Translations under genes and position numbers: made by a program | Notes under the pieces: generated by a model | Seen by the model: only the letters and a program-made list of their open reading frames with translations | Database searches by the model: none | Told to the model about the DNA's origin: nothing | In this document: positions 1-7,562 of the stretch, one piece after another | Layout of the letters: each line of letters starts with the position of its first letter | Numbering within the stretch: position 1 is the first letter of the stretch | Assembly (NCBI GenBank): GCA_035274845.1 | Contig: DATENU010000021.1 | Coordinates: forward strand, 124,001-188,000 | Reading direction: 5' to 3' | Origin: Chthoniobacterales bacterium | Lineage (GTDB): Bacteria > Verrucomicrobiota > Verrucomicrobiia > Chthoniobacterales > UBA10450 | DNA: 64,000 bases

Positions 1-443
1 GCGGAGATCCCGATGGTGCCGGCGATCTCTTCATAGGAAAAACCCTCGAGGTGCAGGAGGATCAAGGCTCGTTCTGCGGGGCGGAGTTGCTGAATCGCCC
101 GGTAAAGGTCGTCGATCGCATCGCGTCCAGACGAATCGACCGGCTGCACAACGGTCTCGACCAACTGCGCAAAAGGCGCGGAGCGATCGATAATGCGTCC
201 GCGCCGACTTTCCCGACGCTGCCAGGTCAGGGCCGCGTTCAGACTGACGCGATAGAGCCACGGTCGCGGGTTTTCAATTCGCGGGAAATTGGGGATCGAC
301 CTCCACCATTGGAGCAGAATTTCCTGCAGGAGATCTGCCTGAGCGCTGGGATTAAATTCGAATGCGCGCGCGATTCGGACGCAAATGAAAGAATACTCGC
401 GGAGCCACGTAGCAAACTGCGTTTCCTGCTGCACCCGGGTCAC
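1..443 (-). CDS. ECF-family RNA polymerase sigma factor, C-terminus cut by window edge
   Basis: Sigma-70 family group 4 (ECF) factor that would direct RNA polymerase to a specific regulon. Reading the minus strand from a GTG at 443 gives about 147 residues. Region 2 is around residues 10-75 (ADLLQEILLQWW, then RPWLYRVSLNAA). Region 4 starts near residue 108 (LYRAIQQLRPAERALILLHL, then GFSYEEIAGTIGIS), the usual helix-turn-helix entry. The GTG was chosen because AGGAG lies about 7 nt upstream and no in-frame ATG is available. The gene runs off the left edge, so the end of region 4 and any anti-sigma partner cannot be seen. Regulon and trigger are unknown. Confidence 0.85.
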   Translation of the reverse strand, partial: MTRVQQETQFATWLREYSFICVRIARAFEFNPSAQADLLQEILLQWWRSIPNFPRIENPRPWLYRVSLNAALTWQRRESRRGRIIDRSAPFAQLVETVVQPVDSSGRDAIDDLYRAIQQLRPAERALILLHLEGFSYEEIAGTIGIS

Positions 444-585
444 ATCATTTCTCCTCCCAAATAGTAGTCGCAGCGCGGGGAGATTCCTTTCGGTTCGCTG
501 TAGCCGGAGGATCGGTTAGCCCGGCCTTCCTCGAAAACGCGTGTCCGGCCGGATCGAAAATTTCGGCGACACCGCGCCCTTCCAG

Positions 586-2028
586 CTATCGAGCAGGGCT
601 CGGGCTTGGAGAAGGCGCCGGTGAATGTCCGGAAGGACGGGAACGCTTGTGATGTCGAGTCTTGGATGGAGCGGGAGGCGGTGTGGGACGAACGGTAGCC
701 GGCCCTGGAGGGGGACCCGAAGGCCGGACGGGACCCGGCATCTGGGTGAGAGCGGGAGCAGGCGTGCGAAGGGGAACGGGAGAGGGACCGGGACCCGTGG
801 TGCGAACAGGGCCCTGAGGCCGAACCGGGCCCTGCGTCCTGGTCAGAGCCGGGGCAGGTGAGCGGAGGGGAACAGGAGAAGGACCGGGAACCGTGGTGCG
901 AACAGGACCCTGAGGCCGAACCGGGCCCTGCGTCTTTGTGAGAACCGGGGCAGGTGAGCGGAGGGGAACAGGAGACGGACCGGGAACCGTGGTGCGAACG
1001 GGACCCGGACCGGGACGAACAGGCGGAGGGGCTGTAGATCGAACGAGATTAGGCGCCGGGGTTCGAAGAGGGGCCGGCGAAGAGGAACGATAAGGAAAGG
1101 TTCCGGGCGCGCGGGAAACAACGGGCGCGGGAGAACGAACAGGAGTGGGAGCAGGAACTGTCGTGGTAACGGGACCCGGGCGAACAGGACCAGGGACCCG
1201 GGTAAGAACGGGAGCGGGAGAACGAAGCGGAATGGGGGAGGGCGCAGGAACGGTAGTGCGAACTGGGCCGGGACGCACTGGCGCGGGCGCCGTTGACCTC
1301 ACGACATTCGGCGGAGGAGGAGCAATCGTGGTCAGAGCGGGAGACGGAGTGCTGACCGGACCGGGACGGACAGGCGCATTTCGAACCAGAGCCGGCGCTG
1401 GAGGCGCAACCGTGGAAGGAGCGGGAACCTGCGGCGGAGCCGTGACGACGTGCATGACGGCTTCCTGTTTCACAATCACTGGGGTGCCGGGCGCGGAGTT
1501 ATTGAAAAAGACTTCCGCCATCTCTTTTGGCAGGCGGATGCAACCGTGAGACGCCGCGTACGGCGGCACGTAGCCCTGGTGCATCGCGTAGCCGCCCCGG
1601 AAAAACATCGCGAACGGCATCCGCGCTCCATCGTAATGAGAGCCCGGCGGTTTGGAATCCTTGCGCACGTCGATATTCGATTTCGTGACGTTCCCGGCAT
1701 CGTCGACATAATCGCCGAAGACGCTCGAGACGTGCTCCGCATCCTTCCAGAAAACCGTGTAATAACCGGGCGGCGTCCCAAAGCCCGGCTTGCCGGTGGA
1801 TACCGTGGATTCGCCGACCAGATTCTTGCCCTTGTAGAAATAAGCGCGCTGCTCGGAAATGCTGACGATAATTTTCGGGGAGCCGGGAACCCCGTCGCCG
1901 TTCCAGTAGCCTGGCGGCGGCGTCGGCGGGGCCATTGTGGTCGGGGCGGTAGGGACTTCGGCGCAGCTGGTGATCAAGGCGAGCGCGCCCAGGGCAAGGG
2001 AGAGGCGAAATAAGGCGGCGCGGCTCAT
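586..2028 (-). CDS. Lipoprotein L,D-transpeptidase (YkuD) with long proline-rich repeat tail
   Basis: Probable periplasmic cell-wall enzyme that makes or edits 3-3 peptidoglycan cross-links or attaches proteins to peptidoglycan. An N-terminal lipoprotein signal has its lipobox Cys at residue 22 (LITSC). A YkuD domain spans about residues 50-190, with His150 followed by the SHGCIRL motif, giving catalytic His161 and Cys163. Residues from about 200 to 480 are a Pro/Arg/Thr-rich, low-complexity tail built from degenerate repeats of about 32 residues (RTTVPGPSPVPLR type). Its last part is basic (KTRHHKRSRP). The tail probably spans or binds the wall, which is inference. It stands alone and is divergent from the small lipoprotein gene to its right. 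The family call is firm; the exact substrate is not. Confidence 0.88.
   Translation of the reverse strand: MSRAALFRLSLALGALALITSCAEVPTAPTTMAPPTPPPGYWNGDGVPGSPKIIVSISEQRAYFYKGKNLVGESTVSTGKPGFGTPPGYYTVFWKDAEHVSSVFGDYVDDAGNVTKSNIDVRKDSKPPGSHYDGARMPFAMFFRGGYAMHQGYVPPYAASHGCIRLPKEMAEVFFNNSAPGTPVIVKQEAVMHVVTAPPQVPAPSTVAPPAPALVRNAPVRPGPVSTPSPALTTIAPPPPNVVRSTAPAPVRPGPVRTTVPAPSPIPLRSPAPVLTRVPGPVRPGPVTTTVPAPTPVRSPAPVVSRAPGTFPYRSSSPAPLRTPAPNLVRSTAPPPVRPGPGPVRTTVPGPSPVPLRSPAPVLTKTQGPVRPQGPVRTTVPGPSPVPLRSPAPALTRTQGPVRPQGPVRTTGPGPSPVPLRTPAPALTQMPGPVRPSGPPPGPATVRPTPPPAPSKTRHHKRSRPSGHSPAPSPSPSPAR
705..1010 (-). repeat. 96-bp in-frame tandem repeats coding the proline-rich tail
   Basis: Inside the L,D-transpeptidase gene the plus-strand string tgcgaac recurs at 801, 897 and 993, exactly 96 bp apart, so the unit is 32 codons. 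Further degenerate units continue to about 1300. Because the period is a multiple of three, copy-number change would lengthen or shorten the protein tail without breaking the frame. Confidence 0.85.
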
Positions 2029-2211
2029 TTGGATGCGCAGATTAATGTGTTCGGCTTCGTGTTCAATCTCAAAGATTTAAGGTCGCGGCCGGCTTCCCGG
2101 AGAGGGCGCGACAGGAGTGAAACGGTCGGAAAATCGCGCGTTGCGACGCAGTTGTTCTTGCCCGGGGCAAAAGTTCCTGATTCTCTCACCGGCGGAGGAC
2201 AATTTTCACCT

Positions 2212-2505
2212 ATGCATCGTCGTTTGATCGCCATCCTAGCCGCCACGTGTCTCGCCTTTGGGGGCGCGGGATGCGCTTCGAAATCGAACAAAGATTACGA
2301 CGAAATCCTGATGCCGGCCCAGACCGGCAGCGTTCTTCAACGCCGGGTGCAGGTAAAGAAAATCGAGCCCGAAGAGAAGCCCAAGAAGAAGAAAGACAAG
2401 GAGAAGCCGTCCTCCCCCAAGCCGAAGCCGGATGAGGAGCCGTCGGCCGAAGCCACGCCCAAGCCGGAGCCGGAGAGCACTCCGCCGACGGAACGTTTCC
2501 GGTAG
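2212..2505 (+). CDS. Small Lys/Pro/Glu-rich lipoprotein
   Basis: A 97-residue secreted lipoprotein of unknown function. The ATG at 2212 opens a signal peptide whose lipobox ends in GAGC, with Cys21. After about 30 residues (DYDEILMPAQTGS) the chain becomes an extended charged tail (KPKKKKDKEK, then PKPKPDEEPS and TPKPEPESTP). A GGAGG lies about 13 nt upstream. The frame stays open upstream to 2029, but that part lacks a signal peptide and abuts the divergent L,D-transpeptidase start, so the shorter start is preferred. The tail composition suggests an unstructured periplasmic spacer. Low-complexity tails on both this gene and its divergent neighbour hint at related envelope jobs, which is inference only. 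Confidence 0.7.
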   Translation: MHRRLIAILAATCLAFGGAGCASKSNKDYDEILMPAQTGSVLQRRVQVKKIEPEEKPKKKKDKEKPSSPKPKPDEEPSAEATPKPEPESTPPTERFR

Positions 2506-2520
2506 GTGGAGACGGATTCT

Positions 2521-2620
2521 GGAGACGGCCTGCCCTCAGGCCGTTGAGAATATGTGTGACCGAGCGCAAGCTCTCCGGCACGAGGGCGTGCCGGCTCCAA
2601 TGGATTGCGTGCCGGCTCCA
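2521..2620. repeat. Palindromic intergenic element A (three hairpins) between convergent genes
   Basis: This fills the space between the lipoprotein stop (2505) and the kinase stop (2623). Three hairpins occur in a row: ACGGCCTG/CAGGCCGT with a 4-nt loop (2525-2544), GAGC-GCAA-GCTC (2562-2573) and CCGGCACG/CGTGCCGG with a 4-nt loop (2575-2594). The string gtgccggctcc is then repeated at 2588 and 2609. The first hairpin with its ggag flank recurs at 12495-12518. It could act as a bidirectional terminator, but there is no clear T-tract. Confidence 0.8.
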
Positions 2621-2622
2621 TC

Positions 2623-5331
2623 TCATTTTTTCGGCGCGTGAGGGGCAAAGGAGGCCACGATCTTTTCGAAACGGGCATCTCCGCGTAACGGGTCCCAGTA
2701 GGGATGCAGGCGCAGTTGCCCATAACTCGAGGAAGCCGGAAATTTCGTGACCGCTTCCAGTTGCTCGGTGGCCAACCCCTTTTCGCCTACCCAGGCATAA
2801 ATGATGGCGAGGAATTCCCGCACCCGGACTCCATTGAGCGCGTCTTTTTCAATCGGCAGCATCTCCGCCGCGCGCCGTCCTTCTCGTAACGCGTCCTCTT
2901 TGCGCCCGAGCCCGGCATCAATCAATCCCAGCACGCAAAGCGCCGGCGGATAATCGTTCTGGGCCGCGAGCACCTTTTCCTGTTGCACGCGCGCGGCGGC
3001 GAAAGCGGCCTGCGCCCCGGCGGTATCGCCGCGAACCCGCGCGGCCAAACCTTCCCCGAACTTCGGACTGAACAGGATCGCGTCAGGCCCAAAGGTATGT
3101 TCTCCCAAAGCAGCCAGGGCGCGAAGCGCGGCGGCGTGGTCCCGCTCGCACAAGGCCAGGTAAAGCCAATTATCGGCAAAGCTGGCGCCGGCCGTCGGTT
3201 GTTTCTCCAGCAGTGCCTCAATCTCCACATGCAAGGGACGGGTGTCAGCCTTCCAATCGAGGAACGCCTGGGCGCGTGATATTTTCGTGTCGATATCCTC
3301 CGGCACAATCGAGAGCGCCCGTTCCAGGACTTCGACCATTTCCGCGTAACGACGCAGGCCCTCATAACTCAGGGCAATTTGTTGGAGCGTGCCGAAGTTA
3401 CGTGGATCAAGCTCGATGGCGCGTTGGAGATGCCGGAGGCCTTCCTCCTGCCGGCCCTGGCGGCGAATGATGTAGCCGCTGAATTCAAAAATACGCGGAT
3501 CGTTCGGCAGGGTCCGGCTCGCGATCGTCAGCTCAACGAGCGCGCGATCGTAATCGAGGTAGGCCTGATACAGGTGTTGCGCCTGGGCCAGGTGGGCCTC
3601 GCCGCTGTCGGGCCGCAAGCGGAGCGCGTTTTGGATCGCTTGCTCCGCCAGCGCCAGCCGGGCCGGCGTGTGGTCGACGCCGCTGAAATAAGCGAAATCG
3701 TGAACCCAGGCGAGGTCGCAATAGGCGAGAAGGAAATTCGGGTCTTTCGCCACCGCCTGATCCAACAAATTGGCCGCCCGGGTGAGCTTGTCTTTAAAGC
3801 CGGCGCCGAACGCGCTCGTGGCGATGATTGCTTTGGCCTGATTGTAAAGATCCCAGGCTTCCAGGTTGATCGTCGGCGGCTGCTCGATCGCGGCCTTTTC
3901 GCCGGCGGAAAGTTTTGCCCGCAACTGCTCGACAATTTTTTTCGCGATCTCGCTTTGGATCGCAAAGACGTCGTCCAGCGGGCGATCGTAATGCTCCGCC
4001 CAAAGGTGGGCGTCCGTCCGGGCGTCGATTAACTGTGCGGTGACCCGTACGCGATTGCTATCGCGCTGCACGCTTCCGATGAGGACATGCGCAACCTTCA
4101 AGGCCTGCCCGATTTCGGGGAGATTCCGGCTGGCGGTGTTCTTGTATTGCATCACGCTGGTGCGGCTGATGACTTTCAAGTCGGCGACCTTGGCCAGGTT
4201 GGTCAGGATTTCGTCCTGCACGCCGTCCGTGAAAAAAGAGTTCTCCTGGTTTGTGCTCAGGCTTTCGAACGGAAGCACGGCGATCGATTTCTCCGGGATT
4301 GCCGGCGCGACCGGGCTCGATTCGGTTATTTTCGCGAACTTCGAACGGGCCGAGGGAAAAAGAAGGAAGCCAACGGCCAGAAGAGCGAGAAGGGAAACAA
4401 CCAGGGCGAGTTTGCGGCGCCCCTTTCGGAAAACTCTCGAAACCCGGCGGGCATCGATCGGTTTGTCATCGAGAAATCGTTCCAGGTCGTCGGCAAAAGC
4501 AGCCGCGGTGGGGTAGCGCTCCGCTGGTTCTTTCGCGAGGCATTTCAGGCAAATCGTTTCGAGATCGCGAGGGACACCAGCCCGATGCCGGGTGGGAGAG
4601 GCCGGGTTCTCGGTCGCCACCCGGACCATGATGGAGGTGTCGCTTTCGTCCGGCAAAAACGGCGGCCGGCCGGCCAGCATTTCGTAGAGAATCGCGCCGA
4701 GCGAATAGATGTCCGCCGCGGCGCCGACATCGCGGCTCGTCCCCCGCGCCTGTTCCGGCGCCATGTAAACCGGCGTGCCAATGACCGCTCCGGTCAGGGT
4801 GAGCGCAGTCTCCGCCGTGAGCCGCTTGGCGATTCCGAAATCGGTCACCTTCGGCACGCCTTGCGGATCGAGCAGAATGTTGGCCGGCTTCATGTCCCGA
4901 TGAACGACCTGGTTTTGATGCGCGAAATCCAGGGCGCGCGCGACCGGGACCAAAAGCTGCGCCGTTTCGCGGGGCGTCAGGATCCCAGCCCGGAGACGAT
5001 CCGCCAGCGAACCGCCTTTTACATATTCCATCGCGAAATACGGAGCGCCGTCGTGTTCTCCAACGTCGTAAACGTGGATGATGTTGGCGTGGTGCAGGCC
5101 GGCGGCGGTCTCTGCCTCCGCGAAGAAGCGCTTTAGTTCGGGCGGACCGTAATAGCCGGTCAACATTTTGAGGGCGACGATCCGGTTCAGCTTTCGCTGC
5201 CAGGCGCGGTAAACCACGCCCATCCCGCCGCGCCCGAGTTCTCCCTCGATTTCGTAACCACCGATGGCGCGGTTGCCGCCGCTCGTCACCAGCATCGTCG
5301 GATCGGATGAAGTAGAGTCAGGATCAGACAC
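2623..5331 (-). CDS. Membrane Ser/Thr protein kinase with TolB-like and TPR modules (kinase 1)
   Basis: Hanks-type kinase, about 902 residues. The N-terminal kinase domain shows the glycine loop GELGRGGMG, the lysine in VALKML, HRDMKPANILL, DFGIAK and YMAPEQ. One transmembrane helix follows (LALVVSLLALLAVGFLL). Then comes a TolB/FlgO-like segment starting SIAVLPFESLS, and a long TPR array to the C-terminus. The kinase should be cytoplasmic and the TolB-TPR part on the far side of the membrane, a layout known from Acidobacteria, Planctomycetes and Verrucomicrobia. Start is uncertain. GTG at 5331 is used; ATG at 5295 is possible. The frame runs further upstream, but only through TTCGAAAT repeats and tRNA-Ser. 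Targets are unknown. Confidence 0.88.
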   Translation of the reverse strand: MSDPDSTSSDPTMLVTSGGNRAIGGYEIEGELGRGGMGVVYRAWQRKLNRIVALKMLTGYYGPPELKRFFAEAETAAGLHHANIIHVYDVGEHDGAPYFAMEYVKGGSLADRLRAGILTPRETAQLLVPVARALDFAHQNQVVHRDMKPANILLDPQGVPKVTDFGIAKRLTAETALTLTGAVIGTPVYMAPEQARGTSRDVGAAADIYSLGAILYEMLAGRPPFLPDESDTSIMVRVATENPASPTRHRAGVPRDLETICLKCLAKEPAERYPTAAAFADDLERFLDDKPIDARRVSRVFRKGRRKLALVVSLLALLAVGFLLFPSARSKFAKITESSPVAPAIPEKSIAVLPFESLSTNQENSFFTDGVQDEILTNLAKVADLKVISRTSVMQYKNTASRNLPEIGQALKVAHVLIGSVQRDSNRVRVTAQLIDARTDAHLWAEHYDRPLDDVFAIQSEIAKKIVEQLRAKLSAGEKAAIEQPPTINLEAWDLYNQAKAIIATSAFGAGFKDKLTRAANLLDQAVAKDPNFLLAYCDLAWVHDFAYFSGVDHTPARLALAEQAIQNALRLRPDSGEAHLAQAQHLYQAYLDYDRALVELTIASRTLPNDPRIFEFSGYIIRRQGRQEEGLRHLQRAIELDPRNFGTLQQIALSYEGLRRYAEMVEVLERALSIVPEDIDTKISRAQAFLDWKADTRPLHVEIEALLEKQPTAGASFADNWLYLALCERDHAAALRALAALGEHTFGPDAILFSPKFGEGLAARVRGDTAGAQAAFAAARVQQEKVLAAQNDYPPALCVLGLIDAGLGRKEDALREGRRAAEMLPIEKDALNGVRVREFLAIIYAWVGEKGLATEQLEAVTKFPASSSYGQLRLHPYWDPLRGDARFEKIVASFAPHAPKK

Positions 5332-5403
5332 GGTGAATTGAGTTTGCGCAGTTTCGCCGGCTTGCTCAAGAACGCGATGGCGCCGCCGGATTCCTGGGGT
5401 CAG

Positions 5404-5440
5404 AAATTGGAAATCGAAATTCGAAATTCGAAATTCGAAA
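5404..5440. repeat. TTCGAAAT-type short tandem repeats
   Basis: An AT-rich run of degenerate aaattcg units sits between the 3' end of tRNA-Ser and the kinase 1 start. The same kind of run occurs at about 38909-38971, 42556-42588 and, as a perfect heptamer, at 48300-48334. If translated it gives the FEFRISNFDF-like peptide seen in spurious N-terminal extensions. It is a dispersed low-complexity repeat of this genome. Confidence 0.75.
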
Positions 5441-5446
5441 ATGTCA

Positions 5447-5537
5447 TGGCGGTGAGGGAGGGATTCGAACCCTCGGTACCCTTTTGAGGTACGGCGCTTT
5501 AGCAAAGCGCTGCTTTCGACCACTCAGCCACCTCACC
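5447..5537 (-). tRNA. tRNA-Ser (anticodon GCU)
   Basis: The acceptor stem pairs GGTGAGG (5537-5531) with CCTCACC (5457-5451). The anticodon loop TTTGCTAA gives GCT, reading AGC/AGU. The long variable arm is typical of serine tRNA, and the TPsiC region reads GGTTCGAATCC. The discriminator is G at 5450 and the CCA end is encoded (5449-5447). A well-formed promoter lies directly upstream. The tRNA is co-oriented with kinase 1, so read-through into it is possible. Confidence 0.96.
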
Positions 5538-5548
5538 AACAGATTGCG

Positions 5549-5577
5549 AGAATATGAGGTTGAGGGATACTCGTCAA
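5549..5577 (-). promoter_or_regulatory. Sigma-70-type promoter of tRNA-Ser
   Basis: On the minus strand TTGACG (5577-5572) is followed after 17 bp by TATTCT (5554-5549). The predicted start lies about 5 nt before the mature tRNA end at 5537. Its position also argues that moeA on the other strand starts at 5590 rather than at 5554. Confidence 0.75.
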
Positions 5578-5589
5578 CCTGACCGGCCC

Positions 5590-6771
5590 ATGATTACCGA
5601 AGATGAGGCGCTCAAGCGCATTATGGCAAGCGTTCGGCCGCTGCCGCCGCGGACCGTGCCGCTGATCGAGGCGCGGGAACAGTTTGCCGCTTCCGATGTA
5701 TTGGCGCGGGTGGCGCTGCCAGCCTTCGACAATTCCGCGATGGATGGTTACGCCGTTGTGGCCGGCGCCTGCGCGGATGGAAAGGGCCAGCGCGTCGTCG
5801 GCGAACAACCCGCCGGGGTGGATCGCGGGCTTCGCCTCGCCGCAGGGGCGGCGATTCGAATTTTTACCGGCGCCCCCATCCCGGCAGGGGCAGACGCCGT
5901 CGTGATGCAGGAGGACGTGCGAACCGAGGAATCGCAAATTTTCGTGAACACAACGGTTGAGCCCGGTGAGTTTATTCGCCGGCGCGGCTGCGACCTGAGC
6001 GAGGGGCAAAAAATTCTCGAAGCCGGCGCTCGCATCCGCTCGCAGACCCTGGCGTTGCTGGCGGCGCAAGGTCTTGCCGAAATTGCAGTGGGCGGCGCCG
6101 TCCGGGTGTCGATCGTCACGACCGGCGACGAACTTGTGCCACCGGGGGGATCGCTCGAACCGGGACAGATTTTCGAGAGCAATTCTATTCTCCTGCGAGC
6201 GCTTGCCGAAAGGCACGGTGCGACGGTGGCGGACGTGCAGCATTGCCCGGATGACGCGGCTGCCATCGAGGCTGCGTTACGAAAAGGATTGGACCACCAT
6301 GTCTTGCTGGTAATCGGCGGCATCTCGGTCGGCGCGCGTGATCTCGTAAAGCCCGCTCTCAAGGCGGTGGGCGCCCAAACCGATTTGTGGCGCGTCCTGG
6401 TCAAGCCGGGAAAGCCGTTCCTCTTTGGCCGCGCCGGCCAATGCTCGATCTTCGGGCTGCCGGGCAACCCGGTTTCGGCGTTCGTGACCTTTCTCATCTT
6501 TGTTCGCCCCGCAATCCTGCGTCTGATGGGTGCGCACGAAGACGAGCTCGCCTTCCCGCAAACGGAAGCAACCCTCGCCGGCGAACTAACGAACGAAGGG
6601 GACCGTCCGCATTACGTTCGCGGCCGGCTGGTCGATGGGAGGTTTGGGGTCGTGGGCCGGCAGGAATCGCACGCCCTCTACGGTTTGAGCCGGGCCAACG
6701 CCCTTCTTCGGGTTGCGCCCGGGGAGAATCTTCGAAGCGGAGCCATCGTTCCGGTCGTCAAGCTGGATTGA
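5590..6771 (+). CDS. moeA: Molybdopterin molybdenumtransferase MoeA
   Basis: Inserts molybdate into adenylylated molybdopterin in the last step of molybdenum-cofactor synthesis; cytoplasmic. At 393 residues it matches the family length. Recognisable motifs are DNSAMDGYA near residue 50, TGDEL, IGGISVG, KPGKP and GLPGNPVSAF, the last in the MoaB/MogA-like domain. A C-terminal domain IV follows. ATG 5590 is chosen over 5554 because homology begins at MITEDEALKRI and the tRNA-Ser promoter occupies the upstream stretch. No other molybdenum-cofactor genes are in the window, so it appears to be a stand-alone gene. Confidence 0.95.
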   Translation: MITEDEALKRIMASVRPLPPRTVPLIEAREQFAASDVLARVALPAFDNSAMDGYAVVAGACADGKGQRVVGEQPAGVDRGLRLAAGAAIRIFTGAPIPAGADAVVMQEDVRTEESQIFVNTTVEPGEFIRRRGCDLSEGQKILEAGARIRSQTLALLAAQGLAEIAVGGAVRVSIVTTGDELVPPGGSLEPGQIFESNSILLRALAERHGATVADVQHCPDDAAAIEAALRKGLDHHVLLVIGGISVGARDLVKPALKAVGAQTDLWRVLVKPGKPFLFGRAGQCSIFGLPGNPVSAFVTFLIFVRPAILRLMGAHEDELAFPQTEATLAGELTNEGDRPHYVRGRLVDGRFGVVGRQESHALYGLSRANALLRVAPGENLRSGAIVPVVKLD

Positions 6772-6830
6772 TTGCCGTTTTTACCGCGAGGGCGTTTGAC
6801 ACCCTGCGCGGGCATTTTAGCTTATGCGCG

Positions 6831-7379
6831 TTGAACTCCGAGTCACGCCTTAGCCTCAATGGCACCGACCAGTTCCGCGCCGATGCGGAACGCCTCTCGC
6901 ACTTCATCCTCGAGATGCAGCGCTGCTTCCTTCTCCATCTCTGCAAGCAATTGGCGCCGGGAAACGTTTCGTTCCCGCAATACTTTCTTTTGGCGGCCCT
7001 GGACCAGAAAGAGATCCTCACCATGTCCGCCATCGCGCAAAAGATGGGACACACCACCGCGGCGGCCAGCGGGTTGGTGGATCGGCTGGAAAACTTGAAT
7101 TACGTGGTGCGTTCGAGCGCTCCCGAGGATCGCCGCAAGGTCATGGTTTGCATCACCGCCAAAGGCTCGGCCCTGGTGCGACGGATTCGAGAAGAGATGG
7201 TGGGCAACGTTATGAAGGTGATGAGCCATCTCACGCCCAACGAACAGAAGGCGTGGCTCCAGATTTACTCCAAGATTAATGATTACTGCCAGGCCAAGGA
7301 GGAGTCCCAGCCGGCGCCGCGCAGTAAACCGCGACGAAGTCTGCTGGCTTCGCGGCGTTTCGAAAATGGAACGCGTTGA
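6831..7379 (+). CDS. MarR-family transcriptional regulator
   Basis: Winged-helix DNA-binding protein of about 182 residues. The core shows ILTMSAIAQKMGHTTAAAS as recognition helix region, LVDRLENLNYVVRSSAPEDRR as the wing, and VCITAKGSALVRRI, all typical of MarR. The start is uncertain: no ATG precedes the conserved part, so TTG 6831 is used. A TTGACA-like box at 6796-6801 would place transcription close to that codon. The frame stays open back to 6387 inside moeA, but that part is a shadow. It is followed by a tolC-type gene, so local control of efflux is likely (inference). The tail is basic and Pro/Ser-rich. Confidence 0.85.
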   Translation: MNSESRLSLNGTDQFRADAERLSHFILEMQRCFLLHLCKQLAPGNVSFPQYFLLAALDQKEILTMSAIAQKMGHTTAAASGLVDRLENLNYVVRSSAPEDRRKVMVCITAKGSALVRRIREEMVGNVMKVMSHLTPNEQKAWLQIYSKINDYCQAKEESQPAPRSKPRRSLLASRRFENGTR

Positions 7380-7472
7380 TCCCGAACCCGGGAACGATTG
7401 GCGGAGCACATCATCAACCCCAAATTTATAAACAGCCATCGACCAGCCGTTTACGTCATGAATTGAGGATGC

Positions 7473-7487
7473 GGCACGCGGCTTGCA
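7473..7487 (+). promoter_or_regulatory. Sigma-54-like -24/-12 promoter upstream of tolC
   Basis: The 15-base site reads GGCACG, then four bases, then TTGCA. GG and GC are separated by exactly 10 nt, as in RpoN promoters. The predicted start is about 65 nt before the tolC ATG. It lies in the 183-bp gap between marR and tolC, which otherwise shows nothing I can name. No RpoN gene or activator site is visible here, so this is a motif match only. Confidence 0.45.
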
Positions 7488-7562
7488 TAGCACTCAGCGC
7501 TAAAGCTCCCGATCTCTTCGCTCCTTCGCCGATCCGAATCTGTTTATCCTGCGTCTCTTTCC

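Noticed and set aside
705-1300. Possible CRISPR-like array in the 96-bp repeats
   Set aside because: The units are contiguous, in frame and coding, with no spacers, and no cas gene is present.
4087-5136. 349-codon plus-strand frame opposite kinase 1
   Set aside because: It is a shadow of the kinase domain, rich in Arg and Gly, with no recognisable family.
5332-5523. 64-codon N-terminal extension of kinase 1
   Set aside because: It would translate tRNA-Ser and the TTCGAAAT repeat; a tRNA gene is not plausible coding sequence.
6796-6825. TTGACA box as a confirmed marR promoter
   Set aside because: A perfect -35 hexamer exists, but the best -10 candidates match only three positions, so it is mentioned in the gene entry and not called.
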